DNA from: Geopseudomonas sagittaria | GTDB taxonomy: Bacteria; Pseudomonadota; Gammaproteobacteria; Pseudomonadales; Pseudomonadaceae | DNA: 64,000 bases | Reading direction: 5' to 3' | Assembly (NCBI RefSeq): GCF_900115715.1 | Contig: NZ_FOXM01000003.1 | Coordinates: 186,001-250,000, forward strand | In this document: in pieces, positions 44,857 through 53,800 of the stretch | Position numbering within the stretch: position 1 is the stretch's first letter | How the letters are laid out: every line of letters begins with the position of its first letter | Made by a program: the position numbers and the translations under genes | The notes under the pieces: generated by a model | Database searches by the model: none | Told to the model about the DNA's origin: nothing | Seen by the model: the letters and a program-made list of their open reading frames with translations, nothing else

Positions 44857-47800
44857 TCAGGTCAGCTGGAAGTCGGCAATCGTCACGGTGGTGGCGTTGC
44901 CAACCCCGACCAGGGTGATGGTGCCGCCGTCGGCGCCATTGATCGTCACCAGGGTGTCTGCGCCGACATCGCTGATCGTCACCCGGCTGGCGAAGGTGGC
45001 GCCGGTCAGGTTGTAGGCCGAGATATCCAGGCGATCCTGCCCGCCGCCCGCGACCGCGTCGAAGCCGATGACCCGGTCGGCACCGAAGGCCGGGCCGAAC
45101 ACCAGCACATCGTTGCCCTGGCTGACGTCCAGCAGGTCATTGCCGGCGCCGCCGGTGAGTCGGTCATTGCCCGCCCCACCATTGAGGGTGTCGTTGCCGG
45201 CACCGCCCAGCAGCGTGTCGTTGCCGCCCTGGCCATTGAGGGTATCGTTGCCGACGTTGCCCTGGATCAGGTTGTCCTGGTTGTTGCCGGTGAGCACGGC
45301 CGCGGCGGTCCCCTCGTAGCTCAGGTTCTCCACGTTGGCCACCAGGCTGTAGACCGCGCTGGTCGAGCGCACCGTATCGGTACCGCCATTGCCGCTCTCG
45401 ACCACCACGTCCCCCGCCACATCGACCCAGTAGGTGTCGTTGCCGGCGCCGCCGACCAGGCGGTCGGCGCCGCCCAGGCCATCGAGGATGTCGTTGCCGC
45501 TGTTGCCGGTGATGGTGTTGGCCAGGGCGTTGCCAGTGCCAGTGAAGGCGCCGCCGTTGCTCTTGGTCAGGTTCTCAACGTTGTCGCCCAGCGTGTAGCT
45601 GGCCAGGGTGGTCAGCACCGTGTCGCTGCCGGCGTTCGCCGCCTCGACCACCTGGTCGCCCAGACTGTCGACCACGTAGCTGTCGTTGCCGGCGCCCCCC
45701 TCCAGCCGGTCATCGCCGAGGCCACCGTCCAGGGTGTCGTTGCCCGCCCCGCCGATCAGCAGGTCGGCGCCACCCAGGCCGTTGAGGGTATTGTTCCCCG
45801 AACCGCCGGTGATGACGTTGGCCAGGGTGTTGCCGGTACCGGTGAAGGCGCCGCCATTGATCTTGGTCAGGTTCTCGACGTTGGCCCCGAGGATGTAGCT
45901 ACCCAGGGTGGTCAGCACCGTGTCGCTGCCGGCGTCCGCCGCCTCGACCACCTGGTCGCCCAGGCTGTCGACCACGTAGGTGTCGTTGCCGCTGCCACCC
46001 TCCATCCGGTCATCGCCGGTGCCACCGTCCAGGGTGTCGTTGCCCGCTCCGCCGATCAGCAGGTCGGCCCCACCCAGACCATTGAGCGTGTCGTTGCCCG
46101 TGTTGCCGGTGAGGGTGTTGGCCAGGGCGTTGCCCGTGCCGGTGAAGGCGCCGCCGTCGACCTTGGTCAGGTGCTCGACGTTGTCGCCCAGCGTGTAGCT
46201 GGCCAGAGTGGTCTCCACGGTGTCGATGCCGGCGTCCAGCGCCTCGTTCACCTGGTCGCCCGGGTTGTCGACCACGTAGGTGTCGTCGCCGGCACCGCCA
46301 TTGAGGATGTCAGCCCCCGTACCACCGTCGAGCAGGTCATGGCCGGCCAGGCCATTGAGGGTGTCGTTGCCACCGCGACCTTCGAGCACATCGCTGCCGA
46401 GCGTACCGTTCAGCACCTCTCCGGCCTCGGTGCCGATGAAGATGCCACCGACGATGCCGGTGGCCACCGAGGTCACCGACTCCAGGGTATTGCCGTTGTC
46501 CGTGTAGCTGACCACCACGCGCAGCTGCTGGCCGCTCTGCGCCGCTCCCGGCGTGAAGCTGGCATCCGTGGCCCCGTCGATGTCGCTGAAGGTAACGCCG
46601 TCGCCGGCCTGCCACTGGTAGGCGAACTGCACGCCGGCCAGCCCGTCGGCATCGGCGAAGGCGAGCACAGCGGTGACCGCCTGCCCCGGCCGCGGCAGCG
46701 TGTTGCTGATCTGCACGCTACCGAGCGGCAGGCGGTTGGCCACGCCGGTCGCGGTGACCGCGGTGGTCGGCGCCGACAGCACGGTCTCCAGCACGCCGCG
46801 GGCGTCCTGGTAGACCGCCCTGACCCGCAACGCCACGCCGAGCAGGTCGGCCGTCACCGCAAAGGTCGTGCCGGTGGCGCGCATGGCCTCGCCACCCAGG
46901 TTGGCCAGCACGATGTCCTCGAAGGTGCCGTCACCGGCCAGATCGGCCTGCCAGTAGTAGGTGACCGGACCGCCGACCGTCCCGTCCGGGTTGGCGGCGC
47001 TGATGTTGTCGGCATCGCGCAGCGCGAAGGGCGCCACGCTCAGCACCTGGCCGACACTGGGCGAGCCGTCGCTGATGCGCAGGGTGCCCTCGGCCTCACC
47101 ATTCACGCCCGGCACCAGCACCACCGCTCCGTCGTTGAACTGCAGGCGTTCGATGTTGCGCAGGGTGTCGGTGCCGTCGAGGCCGACGTTGTCGGTCACC
47201 GTCCAGGTGCCGTTACCGTTGTCGACGATGCTGTAACTGGCCTGCAGCCCCGAGAACTGCGCGGTGTCGAAGTTGAACCCGCCATCGCCCTCGCGGATCG
47301 CGCGCACGATCACCAGTTGCCCGGGATTGATCTCGCCGGACAGCATCCGCGGCACCAGCTCGGTCAGGCTCTCGACGCTGTCGATCTCGTTGCCGCTGCC
47401 GTCGCGGTTTTCCCGCACGCTGATGCGCACGTTCAGCCACATGTCGCCGTCGATCAGGTCGTTGCCGCCGTTGCCGGCGATGATGTCGCTGCCGTTGCCA
47501 CCGAGGATGATGTTGCCGGCGCCGAACGAGGTCTGCCCGGCGCCGAGCATGTCATCCAGCAGCTCCTGCAGGCCGGCGATCAGGCTGATGTTGGTCAGCA
47601 CGCTGCCGTGCAGGCCGGAGGTGGCGATGCCGCCGGCATCGAACTCGTCGCCCTGCAGGATGTCGCTGTGGTGCGAGCCGGACAGCCCCTCGATCGACTC
47701 GAAGCGGGTCAGGATCGAGGCACCTGAGGCCGGCACCGGCGTCTCGTCGAAGGCGCGCAGGCGCAGGTCGATGTTGACCCCGTACGGATCGTCGCGGAAC

Positions 47801-50800
47801 GCCGCCCAGTCGAAGCCGGAGCCACCGACGTAGCGGTCGCCCTCGCCACCGTTGCCCATCATCAGGTCGTCACCGCCCTCGCCGTCCATGCGGTCGATGA
47901 TGCCGCGCTCGCCGATGAACACGTCGTTGCCGATGACGTTGTCCAGGCCGAACTCGTTGAAGTTGTCGCCGGCGTTGCCGTCCGGGCCGCCCAGCTCCAG
48001 CCAGTCGTCGCCCTCGTTGCCGAACTGCGCCTCGTTGCCGCGGGTACCGAGGATGAAGTCGTTGCCCGGACCACCGAAGATCTCCGAGGCATCCTCGCCG
48101 GAGATGACGAAGTCATTGCCGTGGCCGGCGATGATCAGGTTGAGGCCGTTGCCACCGTGGACGACGTCGTTGCCGTCGCCGGCGCGGATGATGTCGTCGC
48201 CGCCGCGGTCGGTGATGATGTCGTCGCCGGCGCCGCCGAGGATGTTGTCGTTGCCGTCGCCGCCCTCCAGGCGGTCGTTGCCGGCGTCGCCCCACAGGGT
48301 GTCGTCGCCGAGGCTGCCGATGAGGATGTCATCGCCGTTGCTGCCGCCCAGCACCACGTGCTCGTCGCCGGTGTACTGCAGGTAGTTGCTGTCGGGACCG
48401 GCGGTCAGCGGATTGTCGCGGATCACCTCGGGCAGTAGCGCATTGTCGCCCTGCGGATCGGCGCGGCCGTCAAGGCCCAGGCCGGTGTGCTGCAGGAGCG
48501 GGTTGACCTCGAGGATGAAACCCGGGGTGGAGAAGATGTCCGCCGGCAGGTGGGTGGCACTGGTGTTGGCCATCACCATGCGGGCGAAGGAGTTGTTCTC
48601 CATCTCGGTGAGCAGGTTGAGCCCGGCGAGCCGCTCCAGGTAGTAGAAGCGGTCGCCGTCCTGCAGCATCTCCATCTGCGTCTCGAACACGAAGTTGAAG
48701 GTCGAGCCGAGCAGGCCGCCGAACGGCATCTGCTTCTCGGCCAGGCCGCCGATCCAGAAGTCGACCAGGTTGAGTCCGGTTTCCACCCCGGCCCAGGCGT
48801 CGGTGCCGTTGAGGAAGGCCAGGCGATCGTCCGGCGCCCCCTCGCCGCCGAACACCAGGGCGAAGGCGGCGTCACGCTTGGCCTCCAGGGTGGTCGCACT
48901 GGTGATGGTCCCGTGGGTGCCATAGGCGGCGATGAAGTTGACCACCGAGGTCTGGTGCTTGAGGTTCATCGCGAAGTCGACCCAGCTGCTGTACGGCGTC
49001 AGCTGGCTGTCGCCGGTCATCGCGTAGAACTCGGCGCGGGCGACGTTGAGCGAAGGCACCCCGGCATCGCGGCCGCGCGCCAGGTTGATGGTCGCCAGGT
49101 CCAGCGGCAGGCCGAGCAGGTTGTTGCGCAGCGCCTCGGTGACGAACTCGTCGATCTCGTTGCCCAGCTGGCGGGTCATGCCGCGCACGATGGCGCCCGC
49201 GGCGTCCTCGGCGCTGACGCTGACGGTGCCGCCGTTGCCATCGCTGAGCTGGTTGAAGGCCAGCGGGTTGAGGAAGGCCTCGATCAAGCCCATCTCGCTG
49301 GAGACGAAGTTCGCGTCCAGGCGCTCCACCGTCTCGGTCAGCATCGAGTGGCCGAAGCGGTACACCACGTGGGCGAACTCGGCGAAGATCGCCGGATTGA
49401 TCGCCGTGTCGTAGACCTGGGTGGCGTTGAAGAACACGTCCACCTGCGGCTGCACCTTGCGGGCGAACTCCTCGAACACCAGGTGCTGGTACTGCATCTC
49501 GGTGGAGAAGCGCGCGGCCTGGAACAGCCGCTCGCCGTTCCATACCAGCCCGTCAGGGCTGCTCGGCAGCGTGCTCACCGGCTCGAGCAGCCACTGGTTG
49601 ATGAACGCCACATCGTTGCTGGCGATCACCACGTCCTGGATGTGGCCGACCATGCGGTTGTGCTCGGCGTGGAACACGTGGTGCACCGCGGTCAGGCCGA
49701 TGTTCTCGTTGCCGCGGCCGTCGCCGGTGATGAAGTGGGCGTCGAGCAGCTCGTCGTCGTAGGTGCCGGCCGGCTGGGCCAGGAACGGCTGGTTGCCCGG
49801 CCCCACCGGCTGGTTGGGATCGAACGCGGGGTTGGCAATCGGCCCCGCCACATCGTCGCCATCGGCGGTCAGCAGTGCGCCGGCCTGATTGCGCGGGTTG
49901 GCGCTGTGGGCGATATCGTCGAGGAAGGCATGGCCGGTGCGTACCACGTTGGCGGGCACGGCGAGGCCGCCGGGCTGTGCCGACACCAGGCCAGTGCCGG
50001 TGACGAACTGCGGCCAGCCGTCGGCGTCGGGAATGAACTTGCCGTAGGGATCGACCAGCAGCATCGGCAGGTTGGTCACGTCGGCATCGGTGAGGGTGAT
50101 GCCGAGCATCGCCTCGGCCTGGGCCTTGACCTCGGCCCAGGTCGGCAGGCCGCCGTCGGCGCCGTCGAGCATGCGCCCGGTGGCGACCGGTCGGCCGGCG
50201 GCATCCAGCGCATATTCGCGCAGGAACACCTGGTGCGAGGGGTTCGAGGTGTAGGTCTGGTTCTGGTCGACGAAGGGCGTGGTCTGGTTGACGTGCAGGT
50301 GCACGTCGTCGGCGGTGTCGAACTCGCCATCCGCGCCGGCCTGCACCGCGCTGTTGGTGGCCCGGGTCAGCAGCATGAAGCGCTGGTTGACCGGCAGGTC
50401 GTCGGCGGTGCCGGCGAGGCCGTCGGCGCCCAGCACCAGCGGGTCGTCCGCCTGCAGCGGAATGACCACCAGGCCGTTGCCGCCCTTGTTGACCAGGTCC
50501 AGGCCGTGGTCGAAGAACTGGCCGAACAGGGTGAACCAGGAGTTGAAGCCCGCCGACAGGCCCTCGTCCGGCGCCGTGTTGGGAATGAACAGCGGCTGGC
50601 CGGCCGGGATCGGCACGCCGTTGAGGTCGAGCAGCACGCCGTTGGCGTCCAGCGTGCCCAGACCGGCGTCGACATAGGCCTGCACCGCCGCCGGGTTGCT
50701 GATGGTCTGGTCGACCACCAGGTTGGAGATGATCCGCGGGTTGGAGTCCACCACGCTGCCGCCGGGGCCGCTGGCGGCGTAGTTGGTGTTGTCGACCACA

Positions 50801-53800
50801 CCCCCCGGCGCCGGACCGTTGATATCGAAGCTCTCGCCGTCCTGCTCGTCGAGGAACTGCTGATCCAGCAGCAGGGTGAACGGCTGGTCCGCCGAGCCGT
50901 AGTGCGACTGCCCGGTCACCAGGTTGTTGAACGAGCCATCGACGGTGCGCAGGCCCAGGGCCAGCCGCGAGTTGGGCAGGATGTCCAGCAGGTCCTCGCC
51001 GCCGGCGTGGCGCTCGGCGATGAAGATCTGCTCGAGGATGAACTGCAGGTCGGCGCGGATCAAATGCAGCCCGCCGCCGGGGCTGACCACCGCACTTTCC
51101 GCGGGGATCGGCGCCACCGGCGGGGGCAGCACGACGCCCTCGACCGCCGCGGTGGCGCCGGAGGCGATGCTCTCCAGCACGCCATCGGCGTCCTTGTAGA
51201 TGACCTTGACCCGCAGTGCCAGGCCGTCGACCTGTGGCAACACGGTGAACGAGCGGCCGTCCACCGTGGCCGGCAGCACCCCGCCGTCGACCAGGATGTC
51301 CTCGAAGATGCCCGAGCCGGGCACCGTCTCGACCTGCCAGACATAGCTGGTCGGGCGCCCGCCGATGCTGCCGTCGGGATTGCTGGCCGAGACGTTGTCG
51401 CCATCGCTGACCCCGGCCACCGAGACCAGCAGCCGCTGCCCCACCGCCGGCGCGCCGACCAGCGGCTCGCCGTCGGCGTCGAGGATCAGCACTTCGCCCT
51501 CCGGCGCGAAGTTGCCGGCCGCCTGCACCCCGGGGATTTCCGGGACGAACTGGCCACCGACCAGCACCAGGGCCATGTCGGCGAACTGCAGGCGCTCGAT
51601 GTTGATCACCCGATCGACGCCGTCGATGCCCGGAGTCAGGTTGCCGTCGACATCGGCCACCAGGTGGCTGACCGTGGTCACCTCGCCCAGTGTCTCGATC
51701 TCGTAGTCGGCCCGCGCGCCGGAGAAGGTCGCGGTATCGAAGTCGGGGGCACCCTCGAGGATTTCACGCACGATCACCAGCTGGCCCGGATTGATCTCGC
51801 CGGACAGCATACGCGGCACCAGGTCGCGGATGCTCTCGACGCTGTCGATCTCCTGCTCGGGGTTGGCGCGGTCACGCACGCTGACCCGCACGTTGAGCCA
51901 GCGGTCGCCATCGAGCAGGTCGTCGCCGCCGCGCCCTTCGAGGATGTCGCTGCCGCTGCCGCCGAGGATGATGTTGCCGCTGCCGAACGAGGTCTGCCCG
52001 GCACCGAGGAAGCGGTCGAGCAGCGCCTGCAGGCCATCGATCAGGGCGATGTCGGTCAGCACGCTGCCCTGGGGCGTGGAGTTGGCGATCAGGTTGGCGT
52101 CGGCGTTGTCGCCACGCAGGATGTCGGCATGAGCCGAGCCGGACAGACCCTCCACTTCGGCGAAGCGGTCGAGAGCGCCGGCATTGGACGGCGTCACCGG
52201 CGGCTCGAGGGCGTCGTTGACGATCAGGTCGGCCTTCACGCCCAGGCCGTCGTGTTCGTAGCTGACCCAGTCGAAGCCGGAGTTGCCGTCGAAGTGGTCG
52301 GCACCTTCCGAGCCGACCATGATGTCGTCGCCGCCCTCGCCGATCACCTCGTCGAAGCCGCCGCCGCCGATGAACACGTCATGGCCCTTGATCTCGTCGG
52401 TGGAGAACGGCGCCAGGTTGTCGCCGGGCGCACCGTCCTGGGTGCCGATCTCGATCCAGTCGTCGCCCTCGTTGCCGGCGGTCTGCAGGTTGCCCTTGGC
52501 GCCGAGGATGAAGTCGTTGCCGCTGCCGCCGAAGGTTTCCGACACGTCCTCGCCGGTGATGATGAAGTCATTGCCGGCACCGCCGAGGATCAGGTTGAAG
52601 CCGTTGCCGCCATGGATCACGTCGTTGCCGGCGTTGCCCTTGAGCACGTCGTCGCCGCCCTTGTCGGTGATGATGTCGTCGCCGTCGCCACCCTCGATGT
52701 TGTCGTTGCCGTCGCCGCCCTCCAGGCGGTCGTTGCCGGCATCGCCCCACAGCGAATCGTCGCCGATGCTGCCGATGAGGATGTCGTCGCCGTCAGTACC
52801 GCCGAGCACCACGTGCTCGTCACCGGTGTAGCGCAGGTAGTTGCTGTCGGCAGTGGCCGTGGCCGGGTTGTCGCGGATCACCAGCGGCACCAGCGGATCG
52901 TCACCGAGCGGGTCGGCGCGACCGTCGGTGCCCAGGCCGGTGAACTGCAGGGCCGGATTGACCTCGAGGATGAAGCCCGGGGTGGAGAAGATGTCGGCCG
53001 GCAGGTGGGTGGCGTCGGTGTTGCGCATCACCAGCTTGGCGAACGAGTTGTCCTCCATCTCGGTGAGGAAGTTCAGCCCGGCCAGGCGCGCCAGATAGTA
53101 GAAGCGGTCGCCGTTCTGCAGCGACTCCATCTGGGTCTCGAAGACGAAGGAGAAGGTCGAACCGAGCATGCCGCCGAACGGCATGATCTTCTCGGCCAGG
53201 CCGCCGATCCACAGGTCGATGTCGTTGACCCCGGTCTCCGCCGCCGGGCCATTGAGGAAGGCCAGCCGCTCGGCATCGCCGATCGCGCCGCCACCGAAGA
53301 CGATATCGGTCGCGGCGGCGCGCTTGGCCTCAAGGGTGTCGGCGCCGGTGATGCTGGCATGGGTGCCGTAGGCGGCGATGAAGTTGACGATCGACGCCTG
53401 GTGCTTGAGGTTCTGCATCAGGTCGAGCCAGCTGATATAGGGCTTGAGCTGGCTGTCGCCGGTCATCTCGTAGAACTGGGCGCGCGCAACGTTCAAGGTG
53501 GGTATGCCGGTGTCGCGACCGCGGGCCAGGTTGATCGCCGCCAGGTCGAGCGGCAGGCCGAGCAGGTTGCTGCGCAGCGCATCGGTGACGAATTCGTCGA
53601 TCTCGTTACCCAGCTGGCGGGTGGTGCCGCGCACGATGGCTCCCGCGGCTTCCTCGGGGCTGAGCCCGCCCGCGGCGAAGGCCAGCGGATTGAGGAAGGC
53701 CTCGATCAGGCCCATCTCGCTGGACACGAAGTTGGGGTCGAGGCGGTCCACCGTCTCGGTCAGCATCGAGTGGCCGAAGCGGTACACGGTATGCGCGAAC

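Noticed and set aside
45526-46330. CRISPR-like regular repeats
   Set aside because: The repeats are 300 bp, contiguous, in frame and code for RTX units; there are no spacers and no cas genes.
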